Below, piece by piece: positions 11,644 to 27,500 of a stretch of DNA of 64,000 nucleotides. A program made the position numbers and the translations under genes. Origin of the DNA: Helianthus annuus (lineage: Eukaryota > Streptophyta > Magnoliopsida > Asterales > Asteraceae). Each line of letters starts with the position of its first letter. Position 1 is the first letter of the stretch. A model generated the notes under the pieces. It saw nothing but the letters and a program-made list of their open reading frames with translations. It made no database searches and was not told the DNA's origin. Location: NCBI RefSeq assembly GCF_002127325.2, contig NC_035437.2, positions 111,554,821 through 111,618,820 of the forward strand, read 5' to 3'.

Positions 11644-12171
11644 GATTGGATTGTTGAAAAAGTCAAAACAAGTTCATTAACTTGATACTTGTTATTTTCA
11701 GAAAATGTTTGAAAATGTTTAAACAAAAATCAGTTTGTTTGTCAAAAAGATCAACCAAGGTCATTAAATTGGACTTGGTAGATTAATTGAGTAATCAGGG
11801 TCATTAACTTGGACCTGAATACTTGAGTGGATTTCTAAACTGATAGAGTTTGTGATTTATTGTTAAAATCAATAGATTGTAATGTTATTGGTTGAGTAAC
11901 AGGTTGTGGATTTCATTATCCCCATGGCTCATAAAGTCAAAGTTTGAACCAGACCAAGACCCTAGATCCCAGCATACCGAGAGGGGGAGTCTGTGAAAGG
12001 GGGAGTGTAGAGTTCTGGATCAACAGTCAAAGGGGAGATTGTAGATAGAGCTAGGTCAAGATCCTGAACCTGTGAAGAAAGAGTTGTTTACAATAAGAAG
12101 ACAAAGTTTGGAGAAAAGACCAAGACTGAAGACTCGACGCCGAAGACTTCGTCAACATCCAAGGGGGAGTC
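11644..12171 (+). other. 3' internal tail of a plus-strand copia element
   Basis: Non-coding, with several G-rich tracts (AGAGGGGGAGTC, AAAGGGGGAGTG). It ends in a polypurine tract, AAGGGGGAGTC, immediately before the LTR at 12172. The rest of that element lies on the far side of, or was lost at, the minus-strand element's LTR. Confidence 0.55.
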
Positions 12172-12692
12172 TGTTGGTGCACTGAATGTCTGTTATCTAC
12201 GTCTTTATCGAGTCTTAAGTCTAGATAGGTTAGATTAGAGCTTGGAAATCAAGAATAGGGTTTTAGTTTGTAATTCCGCTCCAAATGACACTTGTGTCAT
12301 TTGAAGCGAAATCAGGAGTTTGATGTAATTCCGGTCCAAACTGCAAATATGTAATTCCGCTCCAAGATGTTAACTAGGTGATTCCGCTCCAAAGTGAACC
12401 TTGTGATTCCGCTCGAGATGATCACATGGGGTTCCGATCGAACCATTTCGAGCGGAATCAACAACACTATATATAGCTGATGTGTGATCTCATTCTGTAT
12501 CGGTTGGAGCAGAATTAGAGTCGAGGTGCTGCCGGATTTTTGTCAGAAATCATTGTATACGACTCAGAAAGCGTTAATAGAGAAGAAATTAAGAGGATAT
12601 AGTTGTTGTGACTTTTTTTACTTTGATTCCGCCTCTGTATTCAAAGATGAATTGCCTTATACTGACTATTTAGGGTCGAACACGGTCCAACA
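12172..12692 (+). mobile_element. copia 3' LTR with ATTCCGCTCCAA word array
   Basis: Starts TGTTGGTGCACTG right after a purine tract and ends GGTCCAACA, so it is a plus-sense 3' LTR of 521 bp. U3 carries about eight copies or reverse complements of ATTCCGCTCCAA at 12272-12459. A TATA box follows at 12467-12476. Both ends are homologous to the LTR at 59217-59635, but the word in the array differs. No PBS follows; a pol fragment begins within a few bases. Confidence 0.8.
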
Positions 12693-15049
12693 ACAACAAG
12701 ACCTGCTTTGAGCTTCTTCACAATTGGAAACCAGACTTACAATTTCTTGAACCGTTTAAAGCTCCTTGCACTATGTCGATCCGAATGGAAAGTTTGGGGC
12801 AAAAGCAACTAAGGGATACTTTCATGGGTATGCCACCCCGAACTTAAGAGTTTGGTATCTCGAAACAAAAAGGATCAAGGAGTGGTCTGAAGTCAGAGTA
12901 AAAAGGCACACCTTGCGAGTTAGATGTCCAGGCTAGCCATGGATGTTTGAGTACGATGACTTTTTCAATTCGATCAATATTGAAGAAGTAGTAGATGCTG
13001 CGGCACAGATGTTTTTCGAGAGTGACAACGCAACAGATTCACCATTGGTTTGTCCAATTATTGTCAACAATCAAGGGTCATCATCAGTTAACAATAATGC
13101 TCTTGAGAATGAGGATTTTCACGATGCTACGGAACTGAACGAATCTTCAGAGGATGATGAATTTCTTGATGCAGACCAAGAAGCTCCTGCAACAGTTGTG
13201 CATGGTACTTCTGAGGCTACACCCCTTGAGGACTGCCCTAAAACAGCTGAAGCTACTGCGTCATCCTCTTCGCCAGTTCAGGGTATTGATTTGGTTGTTG
13301 ATCTCAATTTCAACAATCTGGGTATAAATGTTCCAGTTCCAGATAATCCAGAAACAAGAATCCATAATACCCATCCTCAACAAAACATCATTGGTAATTT
13401 TCATAGTGGCGTGCAGACGAGAAATCAGTTGAGAAACAACAACAATGTTGGCTTATATGCAACGATCAGAGAATCGGGTTTGCAGAATGATTGGTCCTTC
13501 ACGTGTTATGTCTCACAAGAAGAACCAAAGTCTTGGAAAGAAGCTATAAAGGATAATTCTTGGGTGGAAGCTATGCAGGAGGAATTGCAACAATTCTAGA
13601 AGCTAGGTGTCTGGAAACTGGTTGAGAAGCCTGAGAACTACAAGAAGATTGGCACCCGTTGGGTTTTAAAATGCAAGAAAGATGTCCGTGGAGTAGTTGT
13701 CCGAAACAAGGCAAGATTAATTCTTCAAGGTTTTCGTCAGATTGAAGGGATAGACTACAACGAAGTTTATGCACCGGTTGCACGTCTTGAAGCTATTCGG
13801 AACTTTCTAGCCTATGCTTCCTTCAAAGGATTCAAGCTTTACCAGATGGATGTGAAAAGTGCATTCTTACATGGTGCAGTTGAAGAAGAGGTGTATGTCA
13901 AACAACCTCTGGGTTTTGAAGATCCTATTGATCCTGATCGGGTTTGGTTGCTCAACAAAGCTCTCTACGGATTACATCAAGCACCGAGAGCTTGGTACAC
14001 AACCTTATCTAACTATCTGCTGGAGACGGTTTTCGCTGGGGTCTTATCGATTGCACTCTCTTCATCAAAGAAAAAGATGGAGATCTTCTGTTGGTACAGG
14101 TATATGTAGATGATATTATTTTTGGTTCCACTAACGATGTTTTGTGTAGGGACTTCGAGCGTGTTATGCATGAGAAATTTGAGATGAGCGCCATGGGGGA
14201 AATGAATTTCTTTTTGGGCCTACAAGTTCAACAAACGGAGTCTGGGATATTCATCCATCAGACTAAATATGTCGGTGACATCTTGAGCCGGTTCCAGATG
14301 TTCGAAGTAACGCCCATTGGTACCCCACTTCTGCAGAATCACGGGATTACTCCAGACTTGAAGGGTGAAAGTGTTAACTCTTCATTTTATCACACAATGA
14401 TCGAATATCTTATGTATCTCATAGCCTCGAGGCCCGACATAATGTATCCTACGTGCCTGCTTGCCCGATATCAAGCCAACCCGAAGGCCTCACATCTAGC
14501 AGTTGTAAAAAGGATTTTCCACTATCTAAAGGGTTACCCGGACACCTGTCACTGCTACCCTAGGGATGATAGCTTTGACTTGATCACGTTCAGTGACTCT
14601 GATTTTGGTGGCTGCAAAATCGACGGCAAATCAACAACGGCTGGATGTCAGTGTTTTGGAAATCACCTGGTCACATGGCAGTGCAAGAAGCAGACTTGTG
14701 TCGCTACATCAACCTTTGAAGCTGAATACATTGCTGTCTCAAGTTGTTGCTCCCAAGTCCTGTGGATTCAACAACAAATGCGCGACAGCGGTTTTGAATT
14801 CCTATCTACTCCTATTTTCGTTGATAATTATGCTGCCTTACAGATCACTAGTAATCCTGTGCAGCATTTAAAGACCAAACACATCGAAATCAAATATCAC
14901 TTCATATGTGATTGTTTTGATAAAAGACTTATCGATGTTGTTAAGGTCCACACCGATGACCAACGTGCCGACCTTTTTACCAAAGCTTTTGACAAATCAT
15001 GATTTGACTATTTACTAATAGTAAACGACATTAAGGTCAAACCAGAGTA
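12693..15049 (+). pseudogene. Truncated copia pol (late integrase to RNase H)
   Basis: Homologous to the minus-strand pol above but starting abruptly in late integrase (KTCFELLH at about 12699), next to an LTR that normally would not precede it. Defects: frameshift near 12775; TAG at 13597 where the sister has a Glu codon; frameshift near 14030; TGA at 15000-15002 where the sister codes Arg (a CGA to TGA change, as expected from methyl-C deamination). RT motifs [10 protein letters not shown] and YVDDIIFG and the RNase H motif [10 protein letters not shown] are intact. It lies on the opposite strand to 1515-5170 and diverges away from it. Confidence 0.85.
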
Positions 15050-16252
15050 AAACCAACATCGGAAAATCAATTTTGTAAATATTTGTTTGTGTTTTTTTAA
15101 TTTCTCGTACTTTTTGCATTTTAGGCGGAGTAAAAATGAAAAATACAAAAAACATTAAAAATTTTAAAAATACAAAAACATCGAAAAATTCCAAAAACAT
15201 AAAAACAATAGAAAAACCAAAATGAGTTTCCTGGCGAGAAAAAGAGAATATGATAGTACATCAGTGGTCTGTCGAAACCTCTTTTAAACCTAAAATGAAA
15301 AACGATAAGCAACTCCATATAAGATGTATCGGTAGGCTCACAATCATTTTAAAGTGTGAAGGGTGATATAAACCTAAATCGACTGAAGATTGTGTGGGAA
15401 CCGCTCATTGGCATATGGTCTTGGTACCAAAATTTCGTTTAATAGATTGCCGAGGTTTTGAGATATGTGGTCTTTATGTTGTTTATCATCTGGGTATCAT
15501 GCTTGTCTCTTTTACCGAAAACAACGGGGACGCAAGTCTAGAGCTTCCATGATACCATACATACGTGTACATATCATTCAAACATGTATATAATACATGA
15601 TGCATACGACCTCAATAAATGATAAACAATCACATGTCCCAATCAATAAGTGATAGAATATCACAGTTTATCCGAGAGCCAAGTTCGTCTCTTTGTCGGT
15701 ACGATGGTACTAACCTATTCACGGACTTGCTCTTGTGCCCTGATGCATCGAATATCAAGTTCCTCATCAATAAGTGATTTAATCACATAGGGATTGTATT
15801 CATTCAAAAATAAGTGAGTATCTCACATCATATACGTTGAAAACAAATGATAAATGGTATACTCACCAGTAAGATGAACCCTCGTGCATACCTTGATATG
15901 GCAATGTGTCATGTGTGGATGAACACCAGTCGGTAAGTATAAATCATACCTTAACGTATCCCCTAATCGCGAGTACATCTGATAAGTTGAGTTTAAGTGG
16001 ACAACAATACCGATAATCGTTATAGGATGCTTATCTTAATATTAACTAATTGAACAACAAGAGCGTTTTATCGTGACCGTACACTGATATGATTCTCTTA
16101 CCCTCGTAACTCGCAAAAAGAATGTCTGTAAATATTCATTTAATGCTTTCAGTTTCTACATCTCTGTATATATTTATTTACTGCTTTCCGTCTTTAAATT
16201 TGGAATATTCAAAAATACCAAAAAGATTTTAGGTGTGTTTTAATATAAACTA
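15050..16252 (+). other. 3' non-coding region of the plus copia fragment
   Basis: No ORF of note. Inverted homologue of 1515-2809. Ends abruptly at the 51 bp gypsy LTR remnant at 16253, so the copia 3' LTR is lost here. Confidence 0.55.
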
Positions 16253-16310
16253 AACGCTTAGTGCTCGCACCCCGATGTTTCCGCCATCGGTTGGGGTGTG
16301 ACAGATTGGT
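16253..16310 (+). repeat. Remnant of the gypsy 5' LTR end and PBS
   Basis: AACGCTTAGTGCTCGCACC to GGGGTGTGACA matches the last 51 bp of the right LTR (to 21634) nearly base for base. The PBS is cut after TTGGTA. Confidence 0.85.
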
Positions 16311-19192
<2,882 letters not shown>

Positions 19193-19210
<18 letters not shown>

Positions 19211-21634
19211 GCTTTTGTCAGATTTAGTCCCTGAACTTTATCTATTGGCAAGTCTAGTCCCTGTACTATATAATGTGTGATACTTTGATAACTTGGTGAA
19301 TCAAATGTCTACATCTATGTTTGGAATGCCTAAATCTATATGTTTGGAATGTCTAAATCTATGTTTGGAATGCCTAAACCTATATGTTTGGAATATCTAA
19401 ATCTATGTTTAAAATGCCTAAATCTACATGCTTGGAATGTCTAAATCTATATTTGGTGCTTGACTCTTGAGACTCGTGAAACTTGATTCTTGGTTGAACG
19501 AGAGACTGGAGTCTTGTCACTGGCGAAATCTATTAATCTGGGAAAACTTTTGGTGTTTATGATGTATTCTAGTTATGCTATTACCAAATAATACACAACA
19601 CTTAATCTAACTCGCAAAACGAATCAAAGACGGGAACGCGGAAAGGATGGGATTGACCAAGTGGAAATCCGATCGGATGACCATCCGATATGATAGCCAT
19701 CTGATCGGATGACCACCCGATCGGATGGCCACTCGATCGCCAGCCACCCGATCCGTGCCACACCGCCTTAACTCCCACACACACTATAAATAGGCCTGTC
19801 ACATCACCATTCTCCCTGATGTGATAGCCTCGCTTGAACAGACGCACGCACACCACGTTTCTTCATTTTCTTGGCGATTCTGGTACGTTTTAGGCTAGAT
19901 TCTTGTACTTTCTTGATCTACACTTCATTATCTACGTGATTCACCTTTGAAATCACACTTTTCACCATGAAATCTCTCGGATCTAAGCTCTTGAGGATGA
20001 TGTCATCATAATGGTTTGTACAAACTACTATATGATGTCATTCCTGGTAAGATCTAGCTCAGATCTAAGGAATTTCAGGTGTTTTGCACCAAATCTAAGC
20101 TAGATCTAGGATTTTTCATAATAAAACTTAAGTTTTCTTCATCTTTCTTCAACCTTTCACCTTAGACGGTGGAATCCGAGTATAAACAGACTGTAGACTT
20201 GATGGGTAGCCTAAAGTAGGTTTAGAAACGGATCGTTTCCGGATAAGACGACCATGGAACAGATTCTGACATAAACCGTTGTAAACAGACGACTGACCGG
20301 ACAGGGGTGATTCCCATCCGATCAACGGCTGTAAGATGATGAGTTTACTGTTGTCTCAATACGTACCGTGTCGTCATCATTGATCTAGAAACTTAGAAAC
20401 TTTACAAAATTACAAACGGGATAAGAATCACTCGATCGAGTGACAATCCGATCGGATGACCATCCGATCGAACAACCACACGATCAGGTGACACTTGTCT
20501 CATAGTCTTAAAACTTTGAAACTTCAAAACCTTTCAACACTTAGAAACTTTTTCAGAAACTTGGAACCTTGGAAATCTCGATTGAGTGGAAACCTGATCG
20601 GATAGCCATCCGATCGAGCATCCATCCGATCAAGTTAACCAAAGTACTTAAACAACAAACTTGATACTTGATACTTGGATCGAGTGGTAACCCGATCGGA
20701 TAGCCATCCGATCCGATAGCCACCCGTCCCATCACACTTTGTCACGTCACTCGACTGGCAATCCGATCGGATAGCCATCCGATTGGACAGCCATCCGATC
20801 CAGTGACTGTTCCGACACTTTGCGCAATCTCGTTATTCTGCCCGACTCTTATCCGTTGTAATCTATCAGGCTAATTCTAAAAGAGCTCCCTTTGATCCAA
20901 TAACAGTGTAACTGTTAAGCAATCACTGTGAGTATACTCGATCCCTTTTTATTTTAAACTTTGGGATGTAACAGGTATTCTATTAAACTACGAAACTTGT
21001 GATTTTGCAAGCTAAACTCTATCCTACGTGTATGTGAAACTTGTGCATTCTAGTATTCTATTTTGTGCTATGTGACGTTTAATCCAGGGTGTGTAGTTCC
21101 GCCTTAACAATAGTAGCGCTATAGGAGGTGCACCTCTCCCATTATTCTCGGGGGGTATTGTTAGGAGGATTCTAGTTTACCTTGAGTCTTGGGTAAACAC
21201 TAAAGCATCGGGATACTTGGGCTATCACTGCGTGGACTGTGACACTAGCACCGCTGAAACTATTTTTTTATTGCTTACATTATGGATATGAGTTGTTTCA
21301 ATCTATTATTCTATATATTCAAACTTGTATACTCGCCGGTACATTTTTGTACTGACTCTATTTTAATACATGTTGGAAGCTGATAGGATGCTGATAACAT
21401 GGAATCAAGCTAGGATGAAACTTAGAAACTCACTTAGTTAATTTATGAACAATGTTTAATACTCGATGTTCTGTTTAATACTTGTGGTTTATTTTGGTGT
21501 TGATGTTTTGTTAGACAAATTTTGCATGAAATCTATTAATCTATATTGAAACAGTAGTGTTATGGAATCTCATAAGCAATCTGAACGCTTAGTGCTCGCA
21601 CCCTGATGTTTCCGCCATCGGTTGGGGTGTGACA
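19193..21634 (+). mobile_element. gypsy 3' LTR (2442 bp) with CCGATCGGATG word arrays
   Basis: Begins TGTAACGCCCAGCG after the purine tract AAAGGAAGGGAGAC and ends GGGGTGTGACA. A TATA box CTATAAATAGG lies at 19784-19793. One CCGATCGGAT-type array (19668-19756) sits just upstream of it. A second lies at 20431-20806 downstream. The flanking target duplication cannot be checked because the left end is deleted. Confidence 0.88.
19301..19455. repeat. Tandem repeat of about 43 bp in the gypsy LTR
   Basis: Alternating half-units based on CTAAATCTATGTTTGGAATG and CTAAATCTATATGTTTGGA recur through this stretch of U3, slightly diverged from one another. Confidence 0.75.
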
Positions 21635-21857
21635 GATAATAATCCCAACTATTCTCTCCAATAATCCCAACTTGTAAAAGTTTGGCCGCCATTGATCCTT
21701 TCCAAACATATAAGAATTCGGTCTCCTCAATAGATTCAATTACACCTAGAGACTCCTTAATTGATTTAAGTGTACCTATGTTAGAAAATGATTAATGGCG
21801 GCCAAGTTTTTACAAGTTGGGATTATTGGAGGGAATTTTTAAAGTTGGGATTATTAT
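21635..21857. mobile_element. Inverted-repeat (MITE-like) element
   Basis: Two arms of about 60-70 bp (21635-21696 and 21784-21857) are near-perfect reverse complements. Shared text includes GATAATAATCCCAACT, CCAATAATCCCAACTTGTA and TTGGCCGCCATT. The centre is about 90 bp and non-coding. It directly abuts the gypsy LTR end at 21634, so the gypsy element may have inserted next to or into it. The superfamily cannot be named. Confidence 0.7.
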
Positions 21858-22399
21858 CGGCCAACTGATGAAACTTAGGATTATTAAAATCCAATAACCC
21901 ATGCCAAAATATCTTATTTTTGAATACCCGATGTTGGATCTCGAGTCTTTACCACCTGAAACCTGATTGAAACCTAAAACAACTATAAACAGTCAAAATT
22001 AACAAGTGTTGAAAGTTAAAATCTAAATTGATCAAATTTTTATAACTTTCAAACTGTTGTTGGTCGGTGTTTGATTGAGAGTTGGTCATCTGTGTGTCGT
22101 TCGCTTATATTCAAGCAATTGTTCTCATTACGTGTTTAGCTTTCTTGTATGTGCAGATGCGTCGCTAAAACTAGCTAAAGGCGAATAGAACGTGCTAGAT
22201 GACGAGCTTTGGAATGAAGACACGACATAGATGCAATCACAACACCGCAAGGATCTAAAATTTGAAGATCAATGTCTCACGAATAACGTTCAAGGGGGAG
22301 CCTGCTGATACACTCCCTGTTTGTGTTGCGTGAAGACTCTGAAAGATCCGACGACAATGTGAAGAACGAACCATCATGAGCAGCGTCCAAGGGGGAGTT
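21858..22399 (+). other. Unassigned sequence ending in a copia purine tract
   Basis: No gene seen. The right part (about 22140-22399) looks like the 3' internal tail of a copia element: two GGGGGAG tracts, the second (TCCAAGGGGGAGTT) immediately before an LTR. Confidence 0.45.
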
Positions 22400-23285
22400 T
22401 GTTGATACATATTATGTGGACGCGACTCGGTTCGGTTCGAATTCATTATGAAGTGAAGACCGTGGTCAAGATGTCCTCCTATCTTGACCCGGTATGATGA
22501 TTAAACGATGTTTACTGTAAAACAGTTATATGTGAGCAGAATGTGTTCTGTTAATCTGCTGTTTGTTTAGTTTCTGCAAGTGTGTCTGCTGTTACAGCCA
22601 TCCATGAAGAATCATCATTGTTCGTCCATATATATACCCTCACGAAGACTCCATTGTTCGTCCAAATGGTGCCTCACGAAGAATTAAAGTGGACGAACAC
22701 TCCTTGGGACGAAGACCCCTGGCTGTGCGACGAAGACTCCTTTGACGAAGACTTCATTGGACGAACACTCATATCAACAAAGAATCAAGGTTCGTCGAGG
22801 ACTTCTTACCCACAAAGACTCATTGCCATGAAGATTCCTCTTTGGGACGAAGACTGCACATGGCAAAGACTTATGGCGACGAAGACTTAAGGTTCGTGGA
22901 CGAAGACTTATGGCGACGAAGAATCTCACTCTTCGTCGCTGATTAAAGGTTCGTTGGGTCTGTTGAATGTTCGTGAGTCCAGTTCCTTTCTTCTTCAGAC
23001 ATGTGGATAAGGTTGGTTATAAAAGGCAGCGCAGAAGACACAGGAGAAAGAACACACATAATAGATAGACACAGATAGAGAGAAAACAGTTAGTTTGAGA
23101 GAGTATTTTCTTCTGTAATCTTTGTAAAAAACTCTCTGGTTTCAATACATTTGGGCTTTTAAACATTGAATCTTTGTTTATTTTGTGTCTTGATCTCGGT
23201 TTGCATACCCGGTTGGTTTCCGCACAATCAGGTTTGTTCGTATCACAAGGATAAGGTTACTAGATCCTCTGCTAGTGGACCTACA
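22400..23285 (+). mobile_element. copia 3' LTR (886 bp) with GACGAAGAC word array
   Basis: Starts TGTTGATACAT after a purine tract and ends GGACCTACA. It is homologous at both ends to the LTR at 43227-43905 (shared GGACGCGACTCGGTTCGG-like start and a GATCTCGGTTTGCATAC-like end). U3 holds many GACGAAGAC, GGACGAAC and GTTCGTCC words (22620-22976). A TATA box TTATAAAAGG follows at 23018. No PBS follows, consistent with a 3' LTR. Confidence 0.75.
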
Positions 23286-24076
23286 ATGATGACCCCCACA
23301 GAGTTGTCGGAGTTTAGAGAGTTGAATGCACGCGCCAGATCTTTCATCATCGGCTTCGTCAACGACTTTACGCAGTGGTAGAGAGGAATCCGGTGATGCC
23401 AGATGCTTGGTGGAGGTGGAGGTGATGGGGGTGGTGGCTGATGAAGATGATGGAGGTCGTGGCAGGTAGTGGCGGGGGTGGTGGTTGATGGCGATGGTAG
23501 TTGTCAGAGATAAGTTGGGTGGAGAAGTATTGTCTGCGATGATGAACATTTATACAAAGCATGATGATCAGATTTTTTTGGTTTGAATATAATATAAATG
23601 GAAAAATAATCAGATGTACATTTTTATATAATATATAAAATGATAAAGAGAAAATACCAAAATACCCCTACTTATAAATGTAAAATTTCAAACAAACTCC
23701 TCGTTAAATGGTGTTTTTTAACTAAGTTAGTCATCTGAATGAAAATGACAAAAAATCTCAAATGCGAGGGGGCAAAATGGTACAAAAAGGCCATTTTAGA
23801 AGAAAATGGCAAACGTGCCCAAACCTCATCAACGATTTTGGCAATTAGCTCATTTATTTATCACTATGCCTATAGAAACAGATTTATCACCATCCTTTGA
23901 ACTCTGATTTATTAGTATGCCTTTATATTCACCTATTTGACTATATATTCGAACTTTGATTTACCAAACTTTAAACTATGGTCGCATCATATCTTTATAC
24001 CAGTAGACCATTATTCTTATATTTATCACTATAGCGTTGGACTACTCTTTATCACTAAACCTTTAGATACGACATT
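23286..24076. other. Unassigned flank of the compact gypsy element
   Basis: No convincing gene. 23390-23500 is strongly G/GGTG-rich on the plus strand; the rest is A/T-rich. ACATT at 24072-24076 is the left target duplication of the next element. Confidence 0.5.
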
Positions 24077-24258
24077 TGTTAGTATTGGGTTTAATGTTGA
24101 GGGTTATAATTGTAATATTCATAAAGTAAGGGACTGATAGTGTAAATAATAGTTGGTAGTTGAATTGGTTATAAAACAAGTAACAACCCCAAGCTGACAG
24201 TTAGGCTTGATTTGGGGTTTTCCCTCTCTTCCTTGTTCTTTCTCAAATTAGGCTAACA
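24077..24258 (+). repeat. 5' LTR of the compact gypsy element
   Basis: TGTTAGTATTGGG to TTAGGCTAACA, 182 bp. It contains no internal word array, unlike most other LTRs here. PBS follows. Confidence 0.92.
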
Positions 24259-24260
24259 GT

Positions 24261-24272
24261 TGGTATCAGAGC
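24261..24272 (+). other. Primer-binding site (initiator tRNA-Met)
   Basis: TGGTATCAGAGC two bases after the 5' LTR. Confidence 0.9.
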
Positions 24273-24570
24273 TACCCATTCTCGGAGCTCAAGATTCCGG
24301 CAATTACTTCATTCTGATCATCTTCTCAGTCACCATTCAATTCGTTCCGATCATTTCATTCATCACTATTCAATTCATTTCATTTCCTGATTCGGTGGGG
24401 TAAGCAATTTGTGATCATTCCATTCCATATTACTTCATCAAATTTCGTTAATTCTCGAATCAATTCTTTTCATTCCATTCTCTAGATTGATCAATTTGTG
24501 ATCATTCTAGTCCATTACAATCAATTGTTGTTTGATATTCAATTCTTCAAATCTTTGTTCAAATCTTTCA

Positions 24571-27500
24571 ACAATGACAACAAGAAACCAAGAAGTAGAC
24601 CGTATTGCTAGAGATGTTAGTAGATTGGATGAATTTACTTCACAAACTCAAGAAGGGCTAATGAGTTTGAAGACAACCTTTGAGCAGTTGCAGACTGCTT
24701 TTGCAAGAATTGAACAACAAGGAACAATGATGCCCCGAGTTGATAATGATAGGTTGTGCAACAATAGGCTGATCAAAGTGGAGTTTCCCAAGTTTAATGG
24801 GGATGATGTGGAAGGATGGTTATACAAGTGTGAACATTTCTTCTCAATTGATGAAACACCAGAAAGGTATAAAGTGAGATATGCAGCAGTCCATTTAGAA
24901 GGAAGAGCATTAGAATGGCATCAGGGGTTCATGAAATCAAGTGGAAAGCCAATGTTTGATATAACTTGGGATGAGTATACAAGGTTAGCAGCAACAAGAT
25001 TTGCTGCAACCTTGATTGAAGATTCTATGGGGGCACTTAAAGCTTTGACATAAATAGGGGAGTTGGAGGACTACTGTGACAAGTTTGATCTGCTTTTAAA
25101 TAAGGTAACCTTACCTGATGAATATACCATAAGTCTGTTCATTGAGAGATTGAAACCAGAGATTAAATGTCATGTTAAGATGTTTAAACCAAGAATATTA
25201 AGGAAAACTTATTCTTTGGCTAGATTACAAGAGCAATCAAATAAAACTTTGGGTTGGGGAAGTATGAACAGTGGCAGTTCTAGTGGGTACAAATACAGTT
25301 CTTCAAGAACTAACAACTTGACTAGTATTGCTAAGCAGCCTTTGCTAGCAACACCTGTTAATCAAGTACCATCAAATGCAATAATACCCAAGAAAGTCAC
25401 TAATAAATACATGGATGATAAGAGGGCAAAAGGGGAATGTTTCTACTGCAGTGAAAAGTATGTCCCTGGTCATAGCAGAGTTTGTAAAGGGAAGAAACAG
25501 TTGTTTCTGGTGGAAGTTGATGAATACCCTGAAGATGAGGAATTAGAGGAAGAAGAAGGAGATCCAACTGTCCAAGGAGATCCCCAAATTTCACTAAATG
25601 CCCTTATGGGTATTCCTTCTTACTCAACTATGCAAGTCATTGGAACAATTGGTACCAAATATCTGTACATACTGTTGGACAATGGATCTACTCATAATTT
25701 TATGAGTAAAACACTGGCTCAAAAGCTTAAATGTCCAGCTAAACAGATTAATAATGTACAAGTGACAGTAGCTGATGGTAATAAGGTGGAATACATGAAT
25801 GTATGCAAGGATTTCCAGTGGGTAATGCAGGGTAATTGGTTCACTGCTGATATGCTAGTGATAGACTTGGATATCTATGATATAGTTCTGGGAATTCAAT
25901 GGTTGGAAACCTTGGATGATATTGTTTGGAATTTCAAGAACAAGACAATGTGGTTCAAGCACAATTGTTTACAATTCAAGATTCTGTTGGTGACCATTGT
26001 ATGTATCAACCCTTGATTAGGGAACACAAGGAACAAGAAGGTTTGGATACACTATTACAAGATTATGAAGATGTATTTGAGATTCCCAAAGGGTTGCCTC
26101 CTGCCAGACTGGTTGACCATAGAATCAAGCTTAAAGATGAGAAAGTAAACTTGAATCTTAAACCTTATCGATACCCTAGTGCTAAGAAGGATATTATTGA
26201 ACAAATGACTCAAGAGTTGTTGGATTCAGGGGTAATTAGGCACAACAACAGTTCTTTTGCTGCACTAGTGGTTTTAGTTACAAAGAAAGATGGAACATGG
26301 AGAATGTGTGTGGATTACACGAGGTTGAATGAAGCTACAGTAAAAGATGTGTTCCCAATTCCTTTAATTGAAGAATTATTGGATGAATTGCAAGGAGCTT
26401 GCATTTTTTCTAAGCTGGACCTAAGATCAGGTTATCACCAGGTTAGGATGTATGAAATTGACATCTACAAAACTGCTTTCAAAACTCACCAAGGTCATTA
26501 TGAATTCTTAGTCCTTCCTTTTGGACTAACTAATGCTCCAGCTACTTTTCAGTCACTGATGAATTCCACTTTTAAATTTGTTCTTCGAAAATGTGCTCTA
26601 GTCTTTTTCGATGACCTACTGATCTATAGTAAAAGTTGGCAACATTTGAGTGATTTAAGAATTGTGTTACAGCTGATGAGGGAGAATTCTCTTAAAGCAA
26701 AAAAGGTCTAAATGTTCATTTGCAGGAGGGAAGGTTGAATATTTGGGTCATGTGATAACAAAAGATGGGGTGTCAACTAATCCTGCAAAATTAGTGGCAA
26801 TACAAGAATGGCCTGCACCCACTACAATTAAACAATTGCGTGGCTTTCTAGGGCTGGCAGGGTACTACAGAAGGTTTATAAAATTTTTTGGAGTAATAGC
26901 CAAGCCACTGACAGAATTATTGAAGAAAGATAGCTTCCACTGGAATGGAACAACTCAGCAGTCTTTTATAATTCTTAAGCAGGCATTAAGTACTCCTCCT
27001 GTTCTTAAACTACCTGATTTCTCAAAAACCTTTGTTATTGAAACTGATGCTTCAGCCAAAGGTATGGGGGCTGTTTTGATGCAAGACGGCCATCCCTTGG
27101 CATTTATTAGTAAAGCTCTTTCTATAAAACAGCAATCCTTGTCTGTTTATGAGAAAGAACTGTTTGTCATTATTATGGCAGTAAAGCAGTGGCATCATTA
27201 TTTGGTGACCAGACATTTTTTGATAAAAACTGATCATCAAAGCCTGAAGAATTTACTTGAACAGAAGATTGTGACTCCACTTCAACAAAAATGGTTGTCT
27301 AAATTGCTGGGATATGATTATGAGATCACATATAAGAAGGGAGTAGAAAATGTGGCAGCTGATGCACTTTCAAGGGTTCAAGGTATGGCATTATTTCAAA
27401 TGAGCTTAAGTACTGTTGATGCTGTTTTATGGGACAGAATTAAGTCTGCTTGGCAACAAGATCCCCAAACTCAGACCATCATTTCAAAACTTCAGCAAGG

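Noticed and set aside
23166..23562. Short ORFs on both strands rich in Gly/His/Pro codons
   Set aside because: They follow from GGTG-rich composition next to an LTR end; no start context or homology recognised.
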